Assembly: GCA_947561395.2 (NCBI GenBank) | Contig: OX387183.1 | Span: forward strand, 14,187,402-14,251,401 | Reading direction: 5' to 3' | Source: Buxus sempervirens | Lineage: Eukaryota > Streptophyta > Magnoliopsida > Buxales > Buxaceae | Length of the DNA: 64,000 nucleotides | Part shown: one piece after another, positions 35,723 to 48,569 of the stretch | How the letters are laid out: each line of letters opens with the position of its first letter | How positions within the stretch are numbered: the stretch's first letter is position 1 | Translations under genes and position numbers: made by a program | The notes under the pieces: generated by a model | Told to the model about the DNA's origin: nothing | Databases searched by the model: none | Seen by the model: the letters and a program-made list of their open reading frames with translations, nothing else

Positions 35723-36179
35723 CGGGAGTTGCGAAGCAATGAGCTGCAAAGATTAGACAAGCCCAAATTGCACTCCCTTAACCATGATTTGCTTGGTTTA
35801 ATTCAATTTTGTAAAATAATTTTTGGGTGAAGATTTGCCAAAAAGCCCTAAGTTTAAGGGGGGCATTTCTCCAAGAGGTCTTAAATTCCACTGAGCTCTC
35901 GTGGCTATGAAGTGGATTTCAAGCCCAAAAATAAGATTTTTGAAAACTGATTTTTTTATTAGACCAAGTTAAAAATTGAGTGAGTATCCTCCTTTTTGAC
36001 CAACACATTTCCCCAAGTTGTCCCAAATTCCACTGAGCTCTCGTGGCTATAAAGTGGATTTCAAGACAAAATAGGGTTTTTTGTGAAAATAGCAGACTTT
36101 GCAGCACATTTCTTTTTTGCTCCTTCATTTTTTTTTATTTTTTTATTTTTTTTTGCTTTTTGCTTTGTTTTTTCTTTTT

Positions 36180-37106
36180 ACAATATACTGAAATATCCCT
36201 CCTCTTTTGCAGCTTTGGTTACTTGACCACCTGAGTCAGATTAAGGAAATCAATCAACACTTCTTCCCAAGCTTGAAAGTTCCCATCTTGATGAGCAACC
36301 GAGGGTGTCTTGACATTCCAGGGGGTAAAAAGGGCTGGTTTTCTTTCTTGGCTACACTTCAGGATGATCAGGTGAGGTGGCCTGGTACTTATCAACCCAA
36401 TGCAGAGACGGTGATCAACTTTCGAGACCGCAACTTTTTGGTCCTGGCTAGCTTGGGACATGCTGTGCTTTACCTTCCTTTGCAGGTTCTTCGTCAGTTC
36501 AGAGCGACCTAGGGGATTATAATCCCAAGTGGATATAAGGACGACCTTGGGCCACTTTCACCAGCCACCATGAAGCTGAATGCTTGGTTGATGAGGGAGT
36601 GGTCCTATGTCCGTTTTATGCGGAGCCCGGTCTTCTCAGAGTCCCATGTGAAGGACTATCTCTTCTGGATCGGGGAGCAGATACAGAGTCAGGCTCCAGT
36701 ACCCGAAGATCCTCCTGCAGTTTTGGCTCCTACTTATGAAGACATCCTGGAGTCTGAGAGAGCTTCTAACAAGCGACTTCAGCAGATATGGGTATGAGAG
36801 GCCAAGGAGCTTAGGATACGGGGCCTTGACATGGAGATGCAACTTGTAGAGCAGGTATCCCGCTGTCTTGCTATGGAAAAGCAACTTGAGGAGCAGAGGC
36901 AGGCTTGCTGTCTTGAAGTCCGAGCACTGCGGCAAAAGCACCAGGATGCTTTAGCCAGCCTTAGGAACATGAGGATCAGTCAGACCCTTTCAGATGAGGT
37001 TATATCCTTCTTGAGTGATCCCGATGCAGAGGGGGCTTCTGGAGTTATTGCAGCTCAGGCAGCTTGGATTCGGGAACTTGAGAAGCGGCTAGGAGACAGA
37101 GACTAG
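36180..37106 (+). pseudogene. Antisense reading region of T2
   Basis: A plus-strand region between the 3' end of pol and the 3' LTR, the usual place of antisense extra ORFs in Tat elements. It encodes LWLLDHLSQIKEINQHFF, a MSNRGCLDIPGGKKGWFSFL block and VLASLGHAVLYLPLQVLRQF, then a helical C-terminal part rich in Glu, Gln and Arg (36750-37090) that looks like a coiled coil and ends at TAG 37104-37106. It resembles uncharacterised plant proteins linked to transposons; I do not know a function. It is broken in about two places and differs from the PMD regions of T1. Confidence 0.55.
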
Positions 37107-38090
37107 CCTTGTTTCCTGCACATTATTTTTTTTCTTTTTTCATACCTTTGTACGAAAGCAAACTCCAATAGTGGAAAGACAAAGGATTTAATTCAAAAAT
37201 AAATTTTTTATATTATTGGCCTCAGAATGCTCAGATACTTGTAAAAACAAAGGTTTTATGAAAAGTATTTGATTTATCATCATTGGCCAAAGTATAGTTT
37301 TTATTTTTTTATTTTTTTTATGTTTTATTTTTTGAAATTTGGTCCATGCACTTAATCACCCATAATTAAATGAATTAAAACCAGGTTAAATAATGAAGAG
37401 GGCAGTCCAAGTAATAATAAGGGGTCAAAACCGTCCATCTTAGGACCTTTAGAGTCATTCCCAAATCCCTTTTCTTCCAGAATTAACCGTGTTACCCAAT
37501 CTGCTCAGTCTCAGTACTTGTGTTGATTTCTCTTCAAGCTTAGATCACATGATCAACTCAACCTTTGATTTTTTCCTTTCTTTTTTTTTCTTTTTTCTTC
37601 TTGCCAATATTGCCCCTAGCGCCAATTACGGTTTTCACTAGGGCCGGATTCTTTATTCCGTCATCACCAATCTCCCTCTGAAATTTGAATGAACATACTA
37701 AGATCACCGAGGGCTTAGAAATAGGACGAAACAAAGGCTAGGCTTGGTTTATGAGGTTTATGAAATAAAAGGTATTAAGGCTCAAAATTTTCCAAATGTG
37801 GGAATAGGTCGACCAGACTTATAGTCATGATGAATTTTGCCCCATTTCCCAAAATAAATCATTTTCTCCTCTTTTTACACTTGGCTTTCATTTGCCATTT
37901 TTCTTTGCTTTTTTATTTTTTATTTTTGCCCCAATTGGCCTTGCCCCAATTTGTTTTGCCCCAATATAAGACTGTAAGTTCGGTTTAGGTTTATCAAAGA
38001 AACGAACCGACTCAACTTGGCTAGACTAGGGATTAAAATTTGAGGGAAATAAAGAAAAATGGCCTCGGATCACTTCCTAGTAATGTTCAC
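37107..38090. other. Non-coding spacer of T2 between antisense ORF and pol
   Basis: About 1 kb with several long T tracts (near 37120, 37310, 37580 and 37910). No gene recognised. Confidence 0.5.
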
Positions 38091-41000
38091 TCAAGGAAAA
38101 TACTTTTTTATTGCATCAAAGTTAATTGGCTCAGGAAAATCTGTCTCGTCCATTTCTGTCAAGATGAGTGCTCCCCCTGACAGGACCTTTTTGACCACAT
38201 ACGGCCCCTCCCAATTTGGCTTGAACTTACCACGAGGATCTTCCAAAAATGGTAACATTTTCTTTAGCACTAGGTTTCCTTCTTGGAAAGTTCTGGGCCT
38301 CACTTTCTTATTGTAGGCCCGGGCCATTCTCCGTTGGTACAATTGGCCATGACATAGCACTTTCAATCTCTTCTCTTCTATTAGGTTGAGTTGATCACTT
38401 CTTAACTGTATCCATTCAGCTTCTTCCACTTCAGCTTCCATGAGCACTCTAAGTGATGGGATTTCTACTTCCACCGGCAAGACTGCTTCCATCCCATAGA
38501 CTAGGGAATACGGGGTTGCCCCAGTTGAAGTCCAGATTGAGGTTCTGTAGGCATGTAGAGCAAGTGGTAGCATTTCGTGCCAATCCTTGTAACTCACTAC
38601 CATTTTCTGAATGATTTTCTTTATATTCTTATTTGTTGCTTCTACTGCCCCATTCATCTTTGGCCTATACGGAGCTGATTTGTGGTGGATGATCTAAAAC
38701 TGTTCACACATCTTCTTCATGTCCTTGTTCTTAATATTTGAAGCATTGTCTGATACTATGGTACTTGGCAGTCCATAGCGACAAATAATATTATGCTTCA
38801 AAAACTTAATAACATGGTTGCTCGTGATATTTGCATATGAAGCCGCTTCAACCCACTTAGTGAAATAATCGATTGCCACTAGGATGAATCTATGCCCGTT
38901 CGATGCCTTAGGAGAAATCATGCCAATGACATCTATGCCCCACATGGAAAAGGGCCACGGGGATGTCATGTTGTGCAACTCACTTGGGATGCATGCTTGT
39001 TATCTGCATATATCTGGCATTGATGGCATCTCCTGTCATGTATGCAGCAATCATGTTCCATCGTCGACCAGTAGTATCCCAACCGTAGGATCTTCTTTGC
39101 AAGCATGTGTCCGTTCATATGGGGTCCACAGACTCCATGTACAGTCTCAATCAACCTTTCTTACTCAACCTTAGCAACACACATGAGCAGAATGTCATTA
39201 TGTGATCTCTTGTACAAATGTCCACCACTTAGCAGGAACTGACCAGCTAATCTCTATATTGTCCTTTTCTCAGTAGACGTGGCATTTTCTGGCAAACTTC
39301 TATTGTTCAAGAAAATTTTGATGTCTTGAAACCATGGTGCTTCTTCCTCAGGTGCTCCCTCTAGAACGAGATAATAAGCCGGTTCATCCCTGACCTCAAT
39401 TTCAAATGGTTTGATGTCTACCCCTTCTGGTATGCTGACCATGGAAGCCAATGTTGCTAGAGCATCCGCGAACTGATTCTTGGCCCTTGGCATATAGTTA
39501 AAGGAAATTCGAGTAAAATTTGTGCTTATTTCTTCCAAATACTGGTGATAGGGGATCAATTTGTGATCCTTGGTTTTCCATTCACCAGTTGTTTGGAAAA
39601 TGATAAGATTCGAATCTCCGTATGCGTCAAGTTCCTCCACTTCATAATCTATGGCGGCTTGCAACCCAATTATACATGCTTCATATTCTGCAATATTATT
39701 GGTGCACTGGAATCTCAGCTTCACTGCAATCGGGATGTGTGAACCATCTGGTTTGACCAAGACTGCCCCAATTCCATTTCCATTCATGTTGGCGGCCCCA
39801 TCGAAGAACATTTGCCAAGAATTTTCACTTTCCTCTTCTTCAGTAAACAAAATTGCCTCATCAGGAAAGTTGGTCTTCAACAGTTGGTATTCTGGCAAAG
39901 GGTGTGCAGCCAGGTGATCAGCAATGGCCTGACCCTTGATCGCCTTCTGAGTGATGTACGTGAGGTCAAACTCGGATAGTAGTAGCTGCCACTTTGCCGT
40001 TCTGTCAGTTAATGCCGGTTTCTCAAATAAATATTTCAAAGGGTCCATCAGGGATATCAATAATGTGGAGTGACTAAGGAAGTAATGCCTTAGCCTCTAA
40101 GTTGCCCACACTAGAGCACAACAGGTCTTTTTCAATGGTGAGTACTTGGCCTCATATTCTGTGAATTTTTTACTCAGATAGTAAATTGCCCTTTCCTTTC
40201 TACCAGTCTCGTCATGCTGCCCCAAGACACATCCCATCGATGTTTCCAACACTGACAAGTATAGGATCAGCGGTCTTCCCGAAGTTGGTGGCACTAGCAC
40301 AGGTGGATTCAGCAAATATTTCTTTATTGTATCAAAAGCCTACTGGCAATCCTCATTCCAGACCGTCGGGTTATCCTTTCTTAGGAGCTTGAAAATTGGT
40401 TCACAGATAGCAGTGAGCTGTGCTATGAACCGGCTTATATATTGAATTCTTCCAAGAAAGCCCCTAACCTCCTTCTCTGTTCTCGGCGATGGCATTTCAA
40501 TTATGGCCTTAGCTTTAGCCGGGTCGATTTCAATTCCTCTTCGGCTTACAATGAATCCCAACAACTTCCATGATGTAGCCCCAAAGACGCATTTAGCCAG
40601 GTTAAGCCGTAGACTATACTTCCTGAGACGATCAAACACTTTCTTCAAATTGATCAAGTGGTCCTCTTCTTTGCACAATTTGGCAATCATATCATCCACG
40701 TAGACCTCCATCTCCTTATGGATCATGTCATGGAATAGTACGGTCATGGCCCGCTGGTATGTTGCCCCAGCGTTTCTAAGCCCAAATGGCATGACTGTAT
40801 AGTGGAAGGTGCCCCAAGGTGTGATGAATGCTGTTTTCTCTTGATCTTCCTTAGCCATTTTGATCTGATTGTATCCCAAGAAACCATCCATGAACGAAAA
40901 TAGGCTATGTACCGCAGTATTATCGACCAGAATGTCGATTTGTGGAAGTGGAAAATCATCCTTTGGGCTTGCCTTATTCAGATCTCTGTAGTACACGCAC

Positions 41001-44000
41001 ATTCTGACTTTCCCGTCCTTCTTTGGTACCGGCACTATGTTTGCGAGCCACTCGGGGTACGTAGAGATTGCCAGAAATCCTGCTTGGAATTGCTTGACCA
41101 CTTCATCCTTGACCTTCAAAGTCCATTCAGGTTTCAATCTTCTCAGCTTCTACTTGATTGGCTTAACCTCGGCAAAATTGGCAACTTGTGCACCACCATG
41201 TTAGTGTCCAACCCCGGCATGTCTCGATACGACCAAGCGAATACATCTTTGTAGTCTGCTAAGAATCGTGTCATTTCACCACGCTGCACATTAGATAGGC
41301 ATGCCCCAATTTTCACTATTTTTGGGTCATCTTCGGTCCCAAGATTGATTGAAATAGTCTCCTCAATATTAGGTTGGACCCCCTTTTCATGACGTTCCAA
41401 TTGATATTCAATTTCTTTTGGAACGTCTTCTTCTTCGACCTTGGTCTTTTCTTCGATCCCCATGAGATCAAAGTCGAGCTCAAGGTCGAAGTCATATTCA
41501 ACCTGGTCCAATTCGGTTTGATTATATGGTTCATAAGTGGTTTGGACCTTTTTGAAAAATTAAATTTTCTAAAAAAAATAGAAAAATCTTTTTGTTTTTT
41601 TTTGAGCCTTCTAAATATAATTCCCCTGAAGACGAAGGCTCATTAGGACCTTCAGGGAAATGGCATTCCACTATTGGAGTTTTTTTTTTGAAGTCACGTC
41701 AATTTGCCAAACAAACGTTGCTTCAAAGGTAAGGGGAGTTTCCTCCCAATTAAAAAAATGATTTTCAGGAGCGGGGGAAATAGGGAAAGCCTGCTCCTCA
41801 AGCCCGGAATCCGATACCATCATCACTGGGTGGGTACTGCCCTTTTCTACTACGGGGCCCAGTCCAGATATGACCTCATCTGAAATCTTCACTGCTGCCC
41901 AGTCAATGAAAGGCAGATCCATGTCCTCTCCCGTGTTTTCGCCTTCAGTCATGGCGAAGAAAGCCCCAACATCTTCAGAGAAGTCTATCTGCTGCTCTTA
42001 CTGTGGCCCAGGCCCGTCCACTATTTCCGGTATAGGAGATGGGTTGTAGGGTTGCAGGGTTGGAACAGAAGGCTTTTGGAATGGGTTGACATTTCGGTAA
42101 GGAGGTTTGGATTGGTCCATGGGAGGAGATAGTTGGATTATGCAAGAGGGTCTTGGAAAATTCTCCCTTAGATGAGGGAGTTTTCATTTGCTTCTTTTCT
42201 CTCCTTCTTCGTACTTCATACTCCTCCAACCTCTGGGTTTAAATCCCAACCCTACTTTGGGGATCAGCTTCTTGGTCCTGATGGGCTCCACCATTCCTTG
42301 CAAATTGATTCTCAGGCCTTTCCCCAGGTGAAAGTGGTATTTCTCTATCACTTTCTTCACCATGCTCTCAACAGTAGTCCCCTTCTTTTCTTTTTTCTCA
42401 CACCCCCCAGGTATGAAATTAACCGTCTCAAACTAAAACGAATGGAACGCAATCTTGTTTACAGTTAAATCCACATTTATTAAGGGTACTTCAGGTGACA
42501 CAATGGGAGGCACCAAATTCTCAGCTAGGACTGTTATCACCCTTTGCCCTCTTATGTATTTCACCCTTTGGTGGAGCGTGGATGGTATTGCCCTAGCCGA
42601 GTGTATCCACGGCCTTCCTAGGAGCAGATTGAAGGCTGCTGGAATATCCATCACTTCAAATGTGATGTTGAAAATATTCGGTCCAATTGTGACAGGCAGT
42701 TCAATCTCCACTTGGGAGTGTGTCTTAGAGCTATCGAAAGCCCTCACTATCCTCCCATTTTGCTTGATCTTCGACTAATCCAGACCAAGCTTGACAAAAG
42801 TGATTAACGGGCAGACGTTTAACGCCGACCCGTTGTCAATTAATACCCGTGCGATCATACTGCCCTTACAAAGTACTGTGATGTACAAAGGGTCAACATG
42901 ATAACACCCACTTGAGCTTATCTCACCTTCAGAGAAGCTTATCACATTATGTGACAAGATTTGATCAACCATTTTGCCTAGCTGGTCTGGATCGATTGTC
43001 TGGGATACGTATGCACTCTGTAGCACCCTTAACAATGCATCCCTGTGCTTTTCAGAATTCAGCAAAAAGCCCAGTATTGAAATCTGGGCTGGGACCTTGT
43101 TCAGTTGATCCACAAGATTGAATTCACTTTTCTTTATTATTTTTATGAGGTCTGATGCTTCATTTTCTGTACCCTGGGGGGTGTCTTCTCCTACTTTTGT
43201 TTTTCCTTTTAATTTTCTTTTTTCTTCTGTTTCTTTTTTCTCTCTTTCCACCTCTGTTTCTTTTTCTTTTTCTTTTTCTTCAACCCCTGCACATCTCCCT
43301 GACCTCGTCATGAGGTTCACCTCCTCCTGGTTCTGGTTCCTGACCACTGGAACCGTAGCCGTGACTCCCTCGCTGTAATTCCATGGTACAGCGGCCTCAG
43401 AATAGGCTAGTTTAGGGACATTGACCACCAACGGCTGGAGTTTGGACCGGGATGTATAGGCCGGTTTAGGGATATTGTAGGATGGCTGAATATTTACAAC
43501 CATGGGTTGGAGTTTGGATCCAGATGTGACTGATGAAACTGAAGAGGTGATGGATGCAGTGGTAGGGTCAAAGTTGATGACCAGTGAAGCTTTTGATGTC
43601 TTGGATGGAGTATAGGCGGGTGGACCGCAATTGAAGACCAAAGGAGGCCTTGCGATGTTTATTTGGGCCATAAGAGAGGAGACCCGGTTCAAAGAGGAGC
43701 TAACGTCCTCAGTAGCATTATCATTTTTCTGGGAGACCACATTGACCTCCTCTTCTTCTGTCTCTTGAAAGAAATAGACCTTGACCGAGGTCCCCACGGG
43801 AGCTATTAGTTGAGATGGGTCAAAGGCCCTTCTCGTAGCGGATATTGCAGTGATGGAATTGGACGGGCCTACCCCATTATGGTAAGGTAGAGGGTTTTGC
43901 CCAATATCATTCCCCGACGGGGCGGGTGCAGCAGTGTTGAAAACCAAGGCCTTTTGATCCAACAGATCCTGGACCGCATGCTTCAGAACCCAGCAAGCAT

Positions 44001-44235
44001 CTGTAGAGTGCCCTGGTGCACTCATGTGGAAGTCACAAGTGACTGCCAGATCAAAATTCCTCCCTTTTGTGGCATTCGGGCTTGGTTCCTTCAAAGTCAC
44101 ATATTCCCCTTTTAAAAGGGTTGGCAGCAGTTGGGAAAGAGATACCGGGAGAGGCGTGAAAACTCTGTTCCTTCTTGCTGCTAACCAGGTCTCCCTCTCT
44201 TCCTTGGTAAAAGTCCTCCTTGGGTTTGTAGGCAC
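38091..44235 (-). pseudogene. T2 pol region (protease, RT, two RNase H, integrase)
   Basis: Read right to left. Protease at about 42.4-42.9 kb (VLIDNGSALNV and LLGRPWIHSA), after a long proline/serine-rich stretch. Linker at about 41.1-42.2 kb. RT at about 40.3-41.1 kb (YRDLNKASPKDDFPLP, VMPFGLRNAGATYQRAM, VYVDDMIAK). RT-linked RNase H at about 40.0-40.3 kb, then a second RNase H at about 39.5-39.9 kb (FFDGAANMNGNGIGAVLV, AEYEACIIGL). Integrase at about 38.1-39.2 kb with a zinc-binding part, a WGIDVIGMISP / AIDYFTKWVEA core and a C-terminal domain. Broken about seven times, but most motifs are still readable, consistent with moderate age. Confidence 0.9.
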
Positions 44236-44283
44236 AGAGGGGGAGAAATTGACATTGAGCGGGGTCTGATATGAGTGTTGGGC

Positions 44284-45410
44284 CTATTGGGCCTGCTGGG
44301 GTGCAGAGATGTTTACATGAAGTGGTTTCTTGGCGGGAGGAGCCTGTACCAGGTTTACTTCTCCTTCTTTCCTAGCTCCGTTCTTCTTGAACCGAGTTCC
44401 CTTCTTTTGTGCCAGGGAAGCGGAAGAATCAGATTGCCCAGTCAAGGTAGAATAGTCAATGAGCCTTCCTGACCTGACCCCTTCCTCGATCCGGTCTGCC
44501 ACCTGTACCAGGGCTGCAAAATTGGTGGTGATCTGCCCCACTAGATGGTTGTAGAAAGGCTGCCCCAGTGTGCCCATAAACGTTGAGATCATTTCAGGTT
44601 CCAGCATAGGCGGCCTGACCTGGGAAGCGGCCTCTCTCCACCTCTTGGCATACTGCCGTACAGGCTCATCTTTCCCCTTGCTCATTCTCATAATGTCGTT
44701 TCGGTCGGGCACGATCTCCGAGTTGAACTTGTATTGATCTAGAAATGCATCGGCCAAGTCCTTCCATCTTCTAACCCTGCCATGGTCCACGGTGGCGAAC
44801 CACCTCAAGGCTGACCCTGTCAAACTCCTTTGAAAGAGTTGGATCAGTATGCCGTCATCCCGGCCAAACTGGCACAAAGCTCCGCAGTACAGTTTCAAAT
44901 GGCTCATTGGGCAGCCTGTGCCATCATATTTGTCGAAGTCCGGGCACTTGAAATTGGCCAGTAGACATACATCCGGGTACATGCACAAGTCATCGAAGGT
45001 GGTACCTCCGTAGCTGTTTCCTCTTCTCACCTCCTTCAGTTCTTCCTGGATCCTCTCTATCTTGTGCAGGAGTTTTCTTTCCATCTCCTCTCTGGCTTTT
45101 TCCTTCTCCATTTCTTTCTCAGATTCCACAGTGTTTTCCCTGATCAAGATAGGTTCAGGGACCGGTTCAGAAATCGACTCTGGCATGGGTTGAGTCGAAT
45201 GCGGAATGCAGGCTTGAGGTGGCGGTGCTTGATGGGAAGTCGATGCTTGATTTTGGGCCTGGGCCTGAGCCGCCAGTAAGTCCCCCAGCATTTTGGCCAG
45301 ACCGGCCACTTGCTCTTGCAGCTGAACAAAGTATTGAGCGGGTACGGTGGCTTGAGCTTGGTTCTCTTCAGTATTCATGGCTCGGGATTTGGATCTGGTC
45401 ACGGGAGCAA
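44284..45410 (-). pseudogene. T2 gag region
   Basis: The likely start is the ATG at about 45378 (MNTEENQAQATVPAQ). Upstream residues come from the leader and are not part of it. An N-terminal helical segment (FVQLQEQVAGLAKMLGDLL) and a proline-rich hinge are followed by a charged helix. The capsid-like core is at about 44.5-44.9 kb, with LRWFATVDHGRVRRWKDL and PVRQYAKRWREAASQV, a conserved Gag signature of plant Ty3/gypsy. A basic tail follows. This part looks open over its length, but the following pol is broken. Confidence 0.85.
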
Positions 45411-45562
45411 TGATTGCAAGTAAATGTACCTGGGATGGAAAAGCAAAGACACATGTCAACTTCCATTTAACTTGAGTCACACCCCTATAAATGTAAACAA
45501 GTAGGTTAGGTGAACACAAATCCAGATTTATATATATATATTTATTTTTGTTTTTGTTTTTG

Positions 45563-46240
45563 TTGGAATATTTTAGGGCTTCCAAGTGTCCCACAAATGT
45601 TTTGATTTGATTGGAAAAAATATCCATCCAAATGTTTCCTTGGAATATTCTAGGGCTTCCAAGTGTCCCACAAATGTTTTGATTTGATTGATAAAAATAA
45701 CCAACCAAAGGCTTCTAGGAATATTCTAGGGCTTCCAAGTATCCCACAAATGTTTTGATTTGATTGATAAAAATAACCAACCAAAGGTTTCTTGGAATAT
45801 TCTAGGGCTTTCAAGTGTCCCACAAATGTTTTGATTTAACTAATAAAGATTTCTTGGAATATTCTAGCGCTTCCAAGTGTCCCACAAATGTTTTGATTTG
45901 ATTGATAAAAATAACCAACCAAAGGTTTATTGGAATATTCTAGGGCTTCCAAGTGTCCCACAAATGTTTTGATTTGATTGATAAAAATAACCAACCAAAG
46001 GTTTCTTGGAATATTCTGGGGCTTCCAAGTGTCCCACAAATTTTTTGATTTTGATTGATAAAAATAACCAACCAAAGGTTTCTTGGAATATTCTAAGGCT
46101 TTCAAGTGTCCCACAAATGTTTTTTTTTATTTTGAATGGTTCTTGTGACCAAACAAAGGTTTTTGGAATATTCTGGTGCTTCCAATTGTCCCACAAATTT
46201 TTTGATTTTGATTGATAAAAATAACCAACCAAGGTTTTTT
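45563..46240 (-). repeat. About 77-bp tandem repeat in the T2 leader
   Basis: Nine units start near 45564, 45641, 45718, 45793, 45855, 45931, 46007, 46084 and 46164. Most are 75-78 bp; one is shorter. Each contains TTCCAAGTGTCCCACAAATG and a GATAAAAATAACCAACC word. Units are highly similar, implying recent amplification. Confidence 0.93.
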
Positions 46241-46518
46241 TTTTAATTTTCTTAGTTTTCAAGTTCAAAAGCTTGATTGAAACATTTTTGAATTGAATTG
46301 GTATCAAAAAATATGACACCTTAGTTTGCCTTCATGAATTTCAAAATTAGGTTAAATCCTAAAAGAATATTTTATTTTATTATTATTATTATTTTTTATG
46401 TTGGAACATTTTTATGTTCTTTTTTTTTTTTTTTGGGTGCCTAAGGATTATCCACAGTGTTTTAGGCATTTTATTCTGAAAATTTGGGCTGAAAAACCAA
46501 TTTGTGCATTTTTTGAAT
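46241..46518. other. AT-rich leader segment of T2
   Basis: Homopolymer- and TTA-rich sequence (simple ATT repeat near 46375). Nothing coding. Confidence 0.5.
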
Positions 46519-46660
46519 GTATCCGACATGACATGTCGGCTAAAGCTATGGCTTATTGTATCCGACACAAATGACCGGATAAATGCATAAGTCTTTGTAA
46601 CCGATGGAACATGCCGGATAGGAATAACACTCTGTTTAACCGACTTGAGTTGTCGGTTAA
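46519..46660 (-). repeat. Palindrome array in the T2 5' leader (39-bp period)
   Basis: Four 25-bp quasi-palindromes start at 46519, 46558, 46597 and 46636, exactly 39 bp apart. The last has arms TTAACCGAC and GTCGGTTAA, changed in both arms relative to GTATCCGAC/GTCGGATAC. The array lies about 1.1 kb upstream of gag in the RNA leader. Confidence 0.9.
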
Positions 46661-47599
46661 TGCCGAAATGGCCCTTTTTGACTCATTTTTCCACCAGATT
46701 ATGTTATTTTCATTCCCACTTGATGTTCACCTTGACTTGGCCTTCAAAAATAGTCCCCAATTGGACTTAGACACTATACTTGCAAAATATGCACATTCGT
46801 GAGGGTACTTGCCCCTTTGACAGTTAGATACCAATTCATGGATCTTGTACACTTGGTCGCGTCCTACATGGACTTTGGGTAGGATGACCTTTAAATTGAG
46901 TTGGAAACTCATCCTATGGGTTACACCAATCTTAGGCTACAAGCATTTTTGGGAAACATTTCATCCCAAGCATATGGACACCATGGTTTTTAACTTATAT
47001 AAAAATAAAAGAATACATGGCTTTACCTTGCCACCTTGTGTTACCTTCAATATGGTATTCATATTATACCTTGGCCTGTGAACATGCAAACGGCATTCCC
47101 ACATTTACACCCAATTCCCCAAACGCAATTGTGTACTTTTAGCTGAAAACGTGTTTCTCCACCTTCAAGCGTATGGTTTTTGGGTTTTGGCTTAATTGGC
47201 AACTTAGAACTCAAGTCTAGTGATGCCCAGAATTGAATCACAGATCCCATTGTCATCCCATCATTGACTCAAATTCTAAGGTGAATGTTTTCACTTTCGC
47301 TTTCCGAAGTAATTGACCTCGGTGCGCCAAGCTACCCACATTCATGGTTCAACTTCCTATAGGTAATGGGTAGGTTATGCAAATAGTTTAAAGTGCTCAA
47401 GTGCATTTAAAATTGAGGTTCATTCACAACGTCCCAGCCCCTTGCCACGCTTTTTCGTAGTCATGCATAGAATTTCAAGCCAAGGCATATAACATTATAT
47501 TGAAAGCAAAAACACAAGCAAGCAAGGTAGTAAAAGCCACTCAATATGCATACAATTATCACATACCCAAAAAGTAGTATACAAGCATGGCATTATATT
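46661..47599. other. Unique part of the T2 leader
   Basis: About 0.9 kb of non-repetitive, non-coding sequence. No conserved motif recognised. Confidence 0.45.
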
Positions 47600-48330
47600 G
47601 CACAAATCACCATTAGCTCATGAAAGTATGCTTGTAAAATTCAAAACATCCCCTAAATTTCCAGATTTCATGCTCTTTTTTCATGCTCAAAAGTGCATTA
47701 TTTTTACCCAAATTGAAGCCTAAAAATTCAGCAACTATATGCATTGTACAAGAAGCATTTAACCGGGGAAACATGCTTGAAAAACCCCCCAAAAACCTTT
47801 ACTGAATTCTGGGTTTTATGGTCTCATTTTCATGCTCAAATTGCATTGTTTATACCCCAAATTGAAGCCTAAAATACAGCAACTACTTGACATGGTACAA
47901 GAAAGGTTTTGTTGGTGAAAACATGCTTGAAAACCCTCCGAATAGCTACTGAATTTCCAGATTTTGTATTCTTCATTTTTTTGTGCTCAAGTGACATTGT
48001 TTTATGCCCAAATCCAAGCCTAAAAATACAGCACCTAACAGTATGGTACAAGAAGCCTTTTAGCTAGGGAAAATATGCTTGAAAATCCCAAAAATTCCCA
48101 CCAAGCATTTCAGAATTTCTGCTCATTGTTTTCATGCTCAAATCATGTCATCCCATACCCCAAGTTTAAGGCATGCCATAAAAAAAACAGCAAGTAATCA
48201 TATGGTACAAGCAATAATTGATCATGGAAGACATGCTTGGGAACCTAAAAAAAAACTACACTGAATTTCCAGACCTTATGCTCATGATCAAAACATATTC
48301 ATATATCCCCAAAACCAAGCATGCTCTCTT
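47600..48330 (-). repeat. About 150-bp tandem repeat in the T2 leader
   Basis: Diverged units anchored by ATGCTTG at about 47628, 47772, 47922, 48074 and 48232 (spacing 144-158 bp). Each also holds ATGCTCAA, an AAGCCTAAAA word and a TGGTACAAG word. It is more diverged than the 77-bp array, so probably older. Confidence 0.85.
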
Positions 48331-48550
48331 AACAATGTAATAAGTAAACATATGTGACAAGATAAGGCACTCAAACATGATTTTAGCCATAACCACACAA
48401 TACATACATTCCTCTATTCATATGAATTTCTCAGTATTTAAATCAGATCTAAGACACATCAAACATGCAAGAAAAATAAAAATCAAAATAGCAAGCATTC
48501 ACAAGTAATGAAAAGCATGATCAAAACACCAAAATGGCTTAAATCCACAA

Positions 48551-48569
48551 ATCCCCAGCAGAGTCGCCA
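48551..48569 (-). other. Primer-binding site of T2
   Basis: TGGCGACTCTGCTGGGGAT on the minus strand, two bases after the 5' LTR. This is a primer-binding site form common in plant Ty3/gypsy elements. Confidence 0.85.

Noticed and set aside
45410-46319. Minus-strand frames with repeated GYFYQSNQN-like peptides
   Set aside because: Translation of the 77-bp tandem repeat. The period is not a multiple of three, and the region is leader upstream of gag.
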